From NCBI GenBank assembly GCA_030427635.1, contig JAUIBA010000009.1:62001-126000 (forward strand): 64,000 nt of DNA, in the 5' to 3' direction. The number at the start of each line of letters is the position of its first letter. The stretch's first letter is position 1. Position numbers and translations under genes: made by a program. Under the pieces are notes generated by a model. That model saw only the letters and a list, made by a program, of their open reading frames with translations. It ran no database searches and was not told the origin of the DNA. Positions 34,701-42,982 of the stretch are shown here, piece after piece. This DNA comes from Bacteroidia bacterium. GTDB taxonomy: Bacteria > Bacteroidota > Bacteroidia > Chitinophagales > Chitinophagaceae.

Positions 34701-35579
34701 TCAGGGAATGATAACCTTCTGTGCTGCGGGCTGTACCGAGAATGTTATTTTGTTTTCGCAGGCGTGCGCATCCCCATCTGTCTGCATGAGTTTCAGCTCG
34801 GGGTGGGAGATGGTAATGCTGCGACCGCGGAAGTGTCTTACATAAGGGCTCTTGTGTATAGTACCCGTCATAGCCCTGAGCGCTATAACACCACCCAGTA
34901 TACGCGGGAAACGGCGCACAATAATTACATCCAGCACACCATCGGTATAGGATGCCATAGGAGCAATGCGGAAGTTGTAGCCAAACTGGGTACCATTGGC
35001 CACATTGACCATAAAAGCCTGCTCTGACATTTCCTGCCCGTCTACGCTTATCTGAAACCTGCGGGTGCGGTACAGCCACATATACTTGGTGACCAGCCAG
35101 CTGTAAACGGCAAATCCGCGGCGCTGGCTCTTTGCAAACTTGCGCGATATAAGCGCATCAAATGCTACGCCGGCATTACTTACAAAAATGCGGTCGTTAG
35201 CCACACCCAGGTCCATTGTCCCCATATTGCACCGGCTTATGACCTTAACAGCCTCATCTGTAACCAGTGGAATACCCATGGTACGAGCCATGCCATTGCC
35301 GGAGCCCTTGGGAATAATGCCCAGTGCGGTACCAGTGCCGGCCAGCCCGTGTACAATATCGTTGACAGAACCATCGCCACCCACGGCTACCACAGCAAAT
35401 GCACCATCGGCAGCAGCCTGCCGTGCCAGCTCGGTACCATGGCGGGGATACTCTGTGAGCTTTATCTCGTAAGAGAATTTATCAGCATCGAGATTATTCT
35501 CTACGGCAGCAGTAATTTCTTTCTGCCGCTCTACCCCCGAGCGGGGATTGACGATAAAGACCAGGTGTCTGCGTGTCAT
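34701..35579 (-). CDS. Diacylglycerol kinase-family lipid kinase
   Basis: The 292-residue protein belongs to the DagK/YegS lipid kinase family. It has FIVNPRSGVERQ at residues 8-19, the glycine-rich nucleotide loop VAVGGDGSVNDIVHGL near 64, and the PKGSGNGMARTMGIP motif near 91, then DLGVANDRIFVSNAGVAFDALIS near 125. It phosphorylates diacylglycerol or a similar lipid at the inner membrane. Its ATG overlaps the nadC stop by 4 bp (ATGA, 35576-35579), a sign of coupled translation with nadC. Convergent with the cytochrome gene. Confidence 0.93.
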   Translation of the reverse strand: MTRRHLVFIVNPRSGVERQKEITAAVENNLDADKFSYEIKLTEYPRHGTELARQAAADGAFAVVAVGGDGSVNDIVHGLAGTGTALGIIPKGSGNGMARTMGIPLVTDEAVKVISRCNMGTMDLGVANDRIFVSNAGVAFDALISRKFAKSQRRGFAVYSWLVTKYMWLYRTRRFQISVDGQEMSEQAFMVNVANGTQFGYNFRIAPMASYTDGVLDVIIVRRFPRILGGVIALRAMTGTIHKSPYVRHFRGRSITISHPELKLMQTDGDAHACENKITFSVQPAAQKVIIP

Positions 35580-36418
35580 GAGAGTTGTGCTTTCAGGCTC
35601 AGATCCATGCTTACTGCATGGTGCGTAAGTGCGCCCACTGATATATAATCCACCCCCGACTGTGCATAGTCAGTAATGTTATCAAGAGTAATGCCACCGG
35701 ATGCCTCTGTTTCGTAGCGGCCATCTATAAGTGTTACCGCTTCTGCCAGCAGCTCCGGCGTGTAGTTATCCAGCATTATGCGGTGTACATTGCCTACCGC
35801 CAGTATACGCTTCACATCATCTATGCTGCGGGTTTCCACCTCTATTTTCAGGTCCAGGCCATTGGCACTGAGATACTGATTGGTCTTTTCTATGGCCTGC
35901 TCTATACCGCCGCAGAAATCTATATGATTATCCTTGAGCATGACCATATCATACAGACCCATACGGTGGTTACTACCGCCACCTATACGCACAGCATCCT
36001 TCTCGCACATGCGAAAGAGAGGCGTTGTCTTACGGGTATCCAGTACAGTAGTATTGTACTGTGCTATAGCCTGTACATAAGTATTGGTAAGGGTAGCAAT
36101 ACCACTCATGCGCTGCATACAATTCAGCACCAGACGCTCTGCTTTAAGTATAGTATGTACACCGGCACTTACCTCAAAAGCTATTTCACCGGCCTGTACG
36201 CTATCGCCATCTTGCTTATATACCTGAAAAGCAGCATCGGGCTGCAGATAATGAAATATTGCCTGTGCCAGCTCCACACCGGCCAGCATTCCATTCTCCT
36301 TTATCTTCAGTATGGCCTTGCCCTGTGCCTGCGGGGCTATGCTGGACAAAGTAGAATAATCGCCTGGGCCTACATCTTCTCTGAGTGCTGCTTCTATAAA
36401 TTCCTGTGTATTCAACAT
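35576..36418 (-). CDS. nadC: Nicotinate-nucleotide pyrophosphorylase (carboxylating)
   Basis: The 280-residue enzyme turns quinolinate and PRPP into nicotinate mononucleotide in NAD synthesis. Marks: EDVGPGDYSTLSS near residue 14, AERLVLNCMQRMSGIATLT near 94, LDTRKTTPLFRMCEKDAVRIGG near 126, HRMGLYDMVMLKDNH near 151, and EASGGITLDNI near 238. All expected phosphate and quinolinate contacts (Arg, Lys, His residues in these stretches) are present. It is translationally linked to the lipid kinase gene. A lone TAATTTTG -7 box lies about 24-31 bp upstream on the minus strand. nadA and nadB are not nearby. Confidence 0.97.
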   Translation of the reverse strand: MLNTQEFIEAALREDVGPGDYSTLSSIAPQAQGKAILKIKENGMLAGVELAQAIFHYLQPDAAFQVYKQDGDSVQAGEIAFEVSAGVHTILKAERLVLNCMQRMSGIATLTNTYVQAIAQYNTTVLDTRKTTPLFRMCEKDAVRIGGGSNHRMGLYDMVMLKDNHIDFCGGIEQAIEKTNQYLSANGLDLKIEVETRSIDDVKRILAVGNVHRIMLDNYTPELLAEAVTLIDGRYETEASGGITLDNITDYAQSGVDYISVGALTHHAVSMDLSLKAQLS

Positions 36419-36541
36419 TGTGGATTTAGGTACAAAAAGTGCAAAATTATGAAATACAGATGGGGTAAATGATAAATTATCATTACGTCACCAGCCGCCA
36501 TAGTTATATACCTCAACTATTGTTTGCGTAATTTAACGGCT

Positions 36542-36871
36542 ATGGTTACAGAAGCTGCTTTCAGAAAAATGGCGCTTGCACTGCCCGATGTGACAGAGGA
36601 GCCGCACTTTGAGAAGCCCTCCTTTCGCCGCAAAGGAAAAATATTTGCCACCTACCACCGGGGCGATAATAAGGCCATGCTGAAGCTGACGCCTGTGCTG
36701 CAGGCTGTGTATGCAGCCTATGGACCAGATGTGTACCTGCCGGTACCGGGATACTGGGGCAGGCAGGGCGCAACCTTTGTACTACTGGCACTGGCCGATG
36801 AGACAGTTTTTGCCGAGGCGCTGCAGGCAGCATGGGAAGGTGTGGGCACAAAGAAAAAAGGAAAACAATAA
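36542..36871 (+). CDS. MmcQ/YjbR-family protein
   Basis: The 109-residue protein has the compact YjbR (CyaY-like, double-wing) fold pattern: FRKMALALPDVTEEPHFEKPSFRRKGKIFATY at the start, then KAMLKLTP, and a C-terminal helix after YWGRQGATFVLLA. The DEEPHFEKPSFRxxGKIFA wording is diagnostic. Some members bind DNA, but the role is not settled. ATG 36542 is preferred over a TTG six codons upstream. Divergent from nadC. Confidence 0.9.
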   Translation: MVTEAAFRKMALALPDVTEEPHFEKPSFRRKGKIFATYHRGDNKAMLKLTPVLQAVYAAYGPDVYLPVPGYWGRQGATFVLLALADETVFAEALQAAWEGVGTKKKGKQ

Positions 36872-36953
36872 TCTTCACTACATACCGGGCACACGGTTTT
36901 TGCCCAATCGATGCCTTATTTGTACTTTGGCAGTATAAACAGATATATATACC

Positions 36954-39440
36954 GTGGCTGCGAAGAAAAAGCAACAGACAACCGGCAAACCTGCACCGGC
37001 AATGCAGGAGAAGCCTTCTGAAAAAGTAACCGTTGAGACGACGGCTACCATAACGGCCGACAGTTTACTGGAAAAGCTGGGAAAGAAATCAGTGTGGGTA
37101 GCGCTGGGGCTGCTGATGGTAGTAGCCGCCATTGTGTACCGTAAATATCTTTCAGGTGAGTTTGTCTTTTTCTTCAAGGATATAGGTAGCGATACGTACA
37201 ACTATTCATTTCCGTACACCTACAGTGTGGCTGAGTACATACAGAAGTATGGTATGCCCTCATGGTCGTTCAACCGGTCTATGGGGCAGAGCCTCTACCC
37301 CTTTTGCCTGCGCGACCCTTTTGATTTGTTTATGTACATGAGCGGCCCTGAAAACCTGATACACGCTACTATCTATAAAGAGTATGCCAAAGTTGTGCTG
37401 GGCGGGCTGTTTTTCTTCTATTATCTGAGAACGGTGGGGCTTACGGCATTTACCTCTATAGCCGGCAGCCTTTTCTTTGCGTTCAGTGGCTTTATGGTAA
37501 TAGGGGGCTCATGGGCGCTGTTCTCGTTTGAGGCTATGAATCTGGCACTGCTGCTGCTGGCCTTTGAGCAGCTGCTGCTGAAAAAGAACCTGCTGCTGTT
37601 CCCTATACCCATTTTCCTGTTTGGCGTATCACAGCCGTTTAACCTATGGGTGTATGGCATATTCCTGATAGCATATGCCATACTGCGCATGTACCAGACC
37701 GGCCTGTATGATGTAAAGAAGGGGGCCATACTGTTTCTGCAGATGGCGGGCCTTAGTGTGATAGGCCTTACGCTCAGTGGCTTTATGGTGCTGGAAAACA
37801 TAGTGCAGCTGCTGGAAAGCCCCCGTGGTAGTGGCAACACATCCTATGCACAGATACTTTCGTCCACACCCATGTTCAAAGCGGTAGATCAGTTTCAGCT
37901 GGGTACAGCTGTGACACGCTTCTTCTGCTCTGACCTCATGGGGGCGGGCAGTAACTTCAAGGGCTGGCAGAATACGCTGGAGGCACCCTTGTTTTACTGT
38001 GGCATACCCAGCCTGGTGCTGCTGCCTCAGGTGTTCCCTGCGCTCAGTAAAAAGCTGAAGATTGCTTTTCTCGCATTTCTGGCGCTGTGGCTGCTGCCGC
38101 TGTTCTTCCCCTGGTTCCGTTATGCTTTCTGGCTGTTTACCGGCGACTATTACAGGGCATACTCTATGGTGGTGGCCTGTGTACTGCTATTTTACGCTGC
38201 CATGGGGTTGGATACGATAGTGCGCACTCGCAAGGTAAACCTGCCCATACTGGGTATAACTGTGGCAGTCCTCTTTATGCTGCTTAACTACCCTTATTTC
38301 CCCGATGGCTCGTATATAGATTCTGCCGTTTTCACCTTTGTATGCTTTATGGTGCTGGTATATGGCGTGGTGCTTTTCCTCATGGGCAGGAAGGGCAGCC
38401 CGGCTTATATGGGCTATATACTGCTGGCAGCCATAGCGCTGGAGGTAAGTTACTTTGCCGGCATGTCGGTAAATGACCGTGAGCCGATAAGCACTGCAGA
38501 GCTTACAGAGAAAAAGGGTTATAACGACTATACAATGGATGCCCTGGCAGCCATCAGAAAAACGGACAATTCATTCTTCAGAGTAGATAAGGCCTATGCA
38601 TCATCGCCCGCCATACACTACTCTCTTAATGATGCGCTCACCCAGAACTACCGCGGAACCAGCGGCTACAACTCATTCAATCAGCTCTATTATATACGCT
38701 TCCTGCAGCTGCTGGGCATATCAGACCGGAATAACGAGCAGGAATCGCGCTGGGCACGTGGCCTGATAGGCAGGCCGCTGCTGGAAAGTGCCAATCGTGT
38801 AAAGTATATGATGGATAAGGGCTTTACCATGCCTATATGGCGGGTGGTAGGCGACTCCATAGGCACCTATGGCGATGTGCGGGTTTTCCGTAACCGCTAC
38901 CTGCTGCCATTTGGCTATACCTATAGCCGGTACATAAAAGAAAGCGTATTTGATGCGCTGTCCAATACACAGAAGGACTTTGTATCGCTGCAGGCATGTG
39001 TAGTGCCGGACGACAAGATAAGCGTGCTGAATGGTATGCAGGAGTTTCGCCTGAGCGATACCATACCGGCAGAAGCCTTTAACCTGGATGTGTACCGAAG
39101 CAAAATAGATGAGCTGGGCCGCGACAGCCTGGTAACAACTACCCTGCAGGAAACCCACATAGCGGGCAAGGTAACAACCGGCAGTGCAAAAATGCTGTAC
39201 CTGACCGTACCCTATGACGAGGGCTGGAACCTGACCGTAGATGGTAAGCCACAGACCTCACAGATTGTATTTGCCGGTATGACGGGCATACCGCTTACTC
39301 AGGGAACACATAACATAGAATTTACTTATAAACTGCGGTATGTAGGCAAAGGCATGATACTTACCATACTGGGACTGCTGGCCTATGCCGGCCTGTGGAT
39401 AGTGGTGCGCAAAAACTCAAAAGCTGCTGTAATCGCTTAA
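36954..39440 (+). CDS. YfhO-family multi-pass membrane protein
   Basis: The 828-residue protein has about 12-13 transmembrane segments: one near residues 45-62, a cluster up to about 490, and a last one near 800-817. A large extracytoplasmic region lies between about residues 500 and 795 (with YLTVPYDEGWNLTVDGK near 752). This layout and the C-terminal PYDEGW motif fit the YfhO family (bacterial membrane protein PF09586), which are GT-C-like proteins probably glycosylating lipoteichoic-acid-type or other surface polymers. The role in a Gram-negative organism is open. The start is a GTG at 36954. The N-terminal 35 residues are Lys/Thr/Pro-rich and cytoplasmic. Confidence 0.85.
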   Translation: MAAKKKQQTTGKPAPAMQEKPSEKVTVETTATITADSLLEKLGKKSVWVALGLLMVVAAIVYRKYLSGEFVFFFKDIGSDTYNYSFPYTYSVAEYIQKYGMPSWSFNRSMGQSLYPFCLRDPFDLFMYMSGPENLIHATIYKEYAKVVLGGLFFFYYLRTVGLTAFTSIAGSLFFAFSGFMVIGGSWALFSFEAMNLALLLLAFEQLLLKKNLLLFPIPIFLFGVSQPFNLWVYGIFLIAYAILRMYQTGLYDVKKGAILFLQMAGLSVIGLTLSGFMVLENIVQLLESPRGSGNTSYAQILSSTPMFKAVDQFQLGTAVTRFFCSDLMGAGSNFKGWQNTLEAPLFYCGIPSLVLLPQVFPALSKKLKIAFLAFLALWLLPLFFPWFRYAFWLFTGDYYRAYSMVVACVLLFYAAMGLDTIVRTRKVNLPILGITVAVLFMLLNYPYFPDGSYIDSAVFTFVCFMVLVYGVVLFLMGRKGSPAYMGYILLAAIALEVSYFAGMSVNDREPISTAELTEKKGYNDYTMDALAAIRKTDNSFFRVDKAYASSPAIHYSLNDALTQNYRGTSGYNSFNQLYYIRFLQLLGISDRNNEQESRWARGLIGRPLLESANRVKYMMDKGFTMPIWRVVGDSIGTYGDVRVFRNRYLLPFGYTYSRYIKESVFDALSNTQKDFVSLQACVVPDDKISVLNGMQEFRLSDTIPAEAFNLDVYRSKIDELGRDSLVTTTLQETHIAGKVTTGSAKMLYLTVPYDEGWNLTVDGKPQTSQIVFAGMTGIPLTQGTHNIEFTYKLRYVGKGMILTILGLLAYAGLWIVVRKNSKAAVIA

Positions 39441-39457
39441 TTCTTATATTTACAGCC

Positions 39458-40801
39458 ATGCGTTTTCTGACGGGATTTTGTTTTTTGTTTCTGATAGGAT
39501 TTTCGGTGTACGGTCAGGCTGGAAAGCCTAAAGCTGCTGCGCCCAAACAGCTTACCGCTGAGAAAGCAAAGGCGGGCAAGGGCAATGTGCAATCTATGTA
39601 CAATGTAGGCTGTTACTACTACTACGGCACCGGCGTGCAGGTAAACTTTCTCACGGCCAGCCAATGGCTTACAAAAGCTGCCAACAAAAATCACGTAGAC
39701 GCTATGCTGCTGCTGGCCGACATATATGATGAGGGTGGCAGTGGCGTAAAAAAAGATGCCACAAAGTGCCTGAGCTGGTATAAGAAAGCTGCAGCAAAAG
39801 GCAGCTCTGATGCCGCCTATGAGCTGGGAGAAAAATATGAGAATGGCGATGGTGTAACAGAAAATATGGTTGAGGCGGTAAAGTGGTACACCATAGCAGC
39901 AGAAAAGGGCGATGGTGATGCTATGATAGCACTGGCATTCTGCTATATGGATGGTGACGGCGTAACTGCCGACCAGACAGAAGGACGCCGATGGTTCCTA
40001 AAAGCAGCAGAAGCCGGCCTGCCTGAGGCAATGCGCTACCTGGGCGATTTCTTTGCCCAGGCCGATATGGGTAATGACTGCAAAAACGCCATCACATGGT
40101 ACATGAAAGCGGCAGATGCGGGTGACAGCGTATCGGTAAAGCCGGTAGGTGTAATGCTGATGAAGGATGAGTGCCCAGGCACGGACAAAGCTACCATTGC
40201 TTCATGGATGAAGCGCAAGGCCGACGATGGTAATGCGGAAGCCTGCTTTTATATGGGTGGCTTTTATATAACCGGCATGGGTGTACCCCGCAATAGCGGA
40301 CGTGGAATGGAATATCTTATAAAGAACCATGAGCTGAGTGGCATATCGGGCGCAGCAAGAAACTATTCTACCAATAACCTGTTCACACTCTATAACTCGG
40401 GAGAACTGCCCGAAAGTGATAAAAGAGTGCTGCTGAACTGGTTTGAAAAAACGGCAACAGAAACTAATGACGATGAAATGATGGCTGTGATAGCCAATAT
40501 ATTTCTCAATAAAGAGCCTGCCAGTGGCAACGATTACAGAGCCGGTTATGAATGGGCTTTAAAATCGGCCGAAAGAGGTAATCCTGGCGGCTGTTTCTGG
40601 CTGGGCTTCATCTATTACAAAGGGCTGGGCGACGTGCCGCAGAGTGACAGCAAAGCATTCTCATGGATACTGAAAGCTGCACAGAAAGGCGATAAGGATG
40701 CCATGAAGCTGGTGAGCTCATTCTATGAGTTTGGTACCGGTACTACCCGCAATCCGCTGAAAGCAGCAGAGTGGAAGGCAAAAGCTGAGGTGGAGGAGTA
40801 A
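39458..40801 (+). CDS. Secreted Sel1-repeat protein
   Basis: The 447-residue protein has a signal peptide (RFLTGFCFLFLIGFSVYGQ) followed by about eight or nine Sel1-type TPR-like repeats of about 36 residues, for example WLTKAANKNHVDAMLLLADIY, WYKKAAAKGSSDAAYELGEKY and WYTIAAEKGDGDAMIALAFCY. Two mid-protein repeats (around residues 225-330) are degenerate. Sel1 arrays form a superhelix that binds other proteins. It begins 17 bp after the YfhO gene, so the two are probably one operon. ATG 39458 is picked because the signal peptide begins there. Confidence 0.9.
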   Translation: MRFLTGFCFLFLIGFSVYGQAGKPKAAAPKQLTAEKAKAGKGNVQSMYNVGCYYYYGTGVQVNFLTASQWLTKAANKNHVDAMLLLADIYDEGGSGVKKDATKCLSWYKKAAAKGSSDAAYELGEKYENGDGVTENMVEAVKWYTIAAEKGDGDAMIALAFCYMDGDGVTADQTEGRRWFLKAAEAGLPEAMRYLGDFFAQADMGNDCKNAITWYMKAADAGDSVSVKPVGVMLMKDECPGTDKATIASWMKRKADDGNAEACFYMGGFYITGMGVPRNSGRGMEYLIKNHELSGISGAARNYSTNNLFTLYNSGELPESDKRVLLNWFEKTATETNDDEMMAVIANIFLNKEPASGNDYRAGYEWALKSAERGNPGGCFWLGFIYYKGLGDVPQSDSKAFSWILKAAQKGDKDAMKLVSSFYEFGTGTTRNPLKAAEWKAKAEVEE

Positions 40802-40812
40802 GTGTAATATCT

Positions 40813-40820
40813 TACTTTTG
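40813..40820 (+). promoter_or_regulatory. -7 box very close to the SGNH hydrolase start
   Basis: TACTTTTG ends only 4 bp before the ATG at 40825. If used, transcription would begin at or inside the start codon, giving an almost leaderless mRNA. There is no clear -33 TTG at the right distance, so the box may be chance. Confidence 0.4.
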
Positions 40821-40824
40821 CAGT

Positions 40825-42099
40825 ATGTATCACCATATTCCCCGTGCGAAGACCCTTTCCGCACTCCTCACCATCGTATGCGCTGTTGTGGTTATGAACA
40901 ATGCCACAGCCCGTACAAAGCGCATCTTCTTTGCAGGTAACAGCTACACTTATACCAACTCCATGCCCGACATGCTGAAGGCCCTGGCTACAGCCATGGG
41001 CGACACCGTCGTCTATGCAATGTCGGCACCGGGTGGGCATACCTTTCAGCAGCATACTACCAATACTACTACGCTTACCGGTATCACATCACAGCCGTGG
41101 GATATAGTAATACTACAGGAGCAGAGCCAGATACCCTCCTTCCCTCCGGCACAGGTAGCTACTGACTGCTACCCCTATGCACGCTGGCTGGACAGCTTTA
41201 TCAATGACTATGACTCCTGTATAGAAACCATGTTTATGATGACATGGGGCCGCAAAAACGGAGATGCTATGAACTGTGCCTCCTACCCAGTGGTGTGTAC
41301 CTATGCCGGTATGCAGGGCAGGCTACGGGAAAGCTATCTGGAAATGACCATGAACAATCATGCCTCGGTAGCGCCGGTAGGTGCAGCGTGGAAGGTAGTT
41401 GTAGACAGCTTTCCGGCAATAGAGCTTTACCAGCCCGATGAGTCGCACCCATCTGTAGCAGGCTCCTACCTGGAAGCATGTGTGCTTTATGCATCTGCAT
41501 TTCACCGCAGTCCTGAAGGCTGTAGTTATGTGAGCAGTCTTACCCCATCGGTAGCCGCTACCCTGCAGCGTATAGCGGCCCGTGTAACGCTGGACAGTCT
41601 GGAGCAATGGCAGCAGTACGGGCATTATCCTCATGCCGCATTCACCTATGCACTTACAACGCCGGCTACGGTGAACCTAACCAATACTTCCCAGCGTGCC
41701 GATAGCTACGTATGGCAGTTTGGCGACGGAGGCACGGCTGCTACGGCCAGCCCCAGCCATACCTATACAGCATCAGGCACCTATACCATTACCCTCACTG
41801 CTACCAACGACTGCAGCAGTAACATAAGTACCGACACGGTAACGGTAACCGGCACAACCGGTATAGATAATATACATAGCAGCAGCAACGTAATGATTAT
41901 GAACAGCGGTAATGGTCATATCAGTTTCGTGCTGCCAGGCGCCGGTCATCTATCTGTTTATGACATAAACGGGAGAACTATCAGAAGCTATGACAGAACG
42001 GCTAATGCGCAGGTAACTGATATGTTTCCTGCCGGGTTATACCTGTACCGCTTCACTACCACTGAGGGCAGCATTACCGGTAAGTTCAGCACTTATTAA
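40825..42099 (+). CDS. Secreted SGNH-type hydrolase with PKD domain and T9SS tail
   Basis: The 424-residue protein has a signal peptide, then an SGNH/GDSL-like domain (residues about 33-265): block I is FFAGNSYTYTNSM, and the catalytic Asp/His pair is in QPDESHPSVAGSYLEA near residue 207. The DUF4886-like pattern (VILQEQSQIPSF near 94) fits esterases acting on sugar esters. A single PKD domain follows (YVWQFGDGGTA, then HTYTASGTYTITLTATNDC, about 293-345). The last 70 residues look like a type A T9SS C-terminal sorting domain (LSVYDINGRTI and PAGLYLYRFTTTEGSITGKF). The expected fate is export across both membranes. Its stop codon overlaps the convergent lipoprotein gene stop. Confidence 0.88.
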   Translation: MYHHIPRAKTLSALLTIVCAVVVMNNATARTKRIFFAGNSYTYTNSMPDMLKALATAMGDTVVYAMSAPGGHTFQQHTTNTTTLTGITSQPWDIVILQEQSQIPSFPPAQVATDCYPYARWLDSFINDYDSCIETMFMMTWGRKNGDAMNCASYPVVCTYAGMQGRLRESYLEMTMNNHASVAPVGAAWKVVVDSFPAIELYQPDESHPSVAGSYLEACVLYASAFHRSPEGCSYVSSLTPSVAATLQRIAARVTLDSLEQWQQYGHYPHAAFTYALTTPATVNLTNTSQRADSYVWQFGDGGTAATASPSHTYTASGTYTITLTATNDCSSNISTDTVTVTGTTGIDNIHSSSNVMIMNSGNGHISFVLPGAGHLSVYDINGRTIRSYDRTANAQVTDMFPAGLYLYRFTTTEGSITGKFSTY

Positions 42100-42926
42100 A
42101 TGGGAATGTCTATACGTATCTGGCGGGTATAAGGTTTACCGTTGGCATCCTTACCTACTATCTTCCACATCACAGCCCGTAACTCGCCATGCAGTGGCGA
42201 CTGATTTACCGAGCGCACTTTGCGCACATCGTTAATCATGTCATTCATCTTGCTGCGGCTTACGCGATGCTTGCGTGCGGCCTTCTGCACGGCAGAGCGT
42301 ATATCGCCCGCATTGGCCCGGTGGTATTGTATAGAGCCCTTATCCAGACCAGTGATGCCATATTTGTTTCCTGAACCGTTCACCTCTTTCCACGATGCTG
42401 TAATGGTGAGTGCATCAAGAATGATATCGCCTATATCGCTCTTCATCATTACCACCGACTGGTAGCGCTGATATACTTTTACTATTTCACCACCCTCTGG
42501 TTTCAGCAGCAGGGTTCCTCCGTTTATTTCACCTCCGTTGAGCATATAAGACGCTCCATAGGCTTTACGCAGGTCAGAACTACCACCGATTTTTACATCC
42601 AGGCCGGGTATCATTACCGTAAGCTCACCAAACTCTGCTTTAAGGCCTGGGCCGGATGGCAGCGCTGCCACAGCCTGCTCCTGCGGGGCCGGTTTTGCAA
42701 CAGTATCTGTTTTTGCGGGCTCTTCCTCGGGGTCTTTGGATGGTGGTATTACCGGTTGCAGGTCGGTAACAAGGTCTTTCAGCTGTTGCTCATCTGCTTC
42801 TGTAACAATAGAGGCAGAGTCGCCAAGAACAATGGGGGTGCCATCATTACTACCTCCGTCATTGCAGGAAGCAGTAAGCAATGCAATGCCTGCCGTAAGT
42901 GCGATAATATGCCACCGTTTATTCAT
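42096..42926 (-). CDS. Lipoprotein, unknown function
   Basis: The 276-residue protein starts with a lipoprotein signal (IIALTAGIALLTASC, Cys near residue 21). Residues 22-100 are a disordered-looking Asp/Glu/Pro/Gly region. A folded C-terminal part follows from about 95, with LTVMIPGLDVKIGGSSDLRKAYG and RHRANAGDIRSAVQKAARK-like helices and RQIRIDIPI at the end. No family recognised. It overlaps the SGNH gene by 4 bp, tail to tail, and lies 56 bp after the E1 gene, perhaps co-transcribed with it. Confidence 0.7.
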   Translation of the reverse strand: MNKRWHIIALTAGIALLTASCNDGGSNDGTPIVLGDSASIVTEADEQQLKDLVTDLQPVIPPSKDPEEEPAKTDTVAKPAPQEQAVAALPSGPGLKAEFGELTVMIPGLDVKIGGSSDLRKAYGASYMLNGGEINGGTLLLKPEGGEIVKVYQRYQSVVMMKSDIGDIILDALTITASWKEVNGSGNKYGITGLDKGSIQYHRANAGDIRSAVQKAARKHRVSRSKMNDMINDVRKVRSVNQSPLHGELRAVMWKIVGKDANGKPYTRQIRIDIPI

Positions 42927-42982
42927 TGTTCAGGGACGAATTTACAGAAACCGGCCGACTTTAGCCGCCAGCTTCCCGATTA

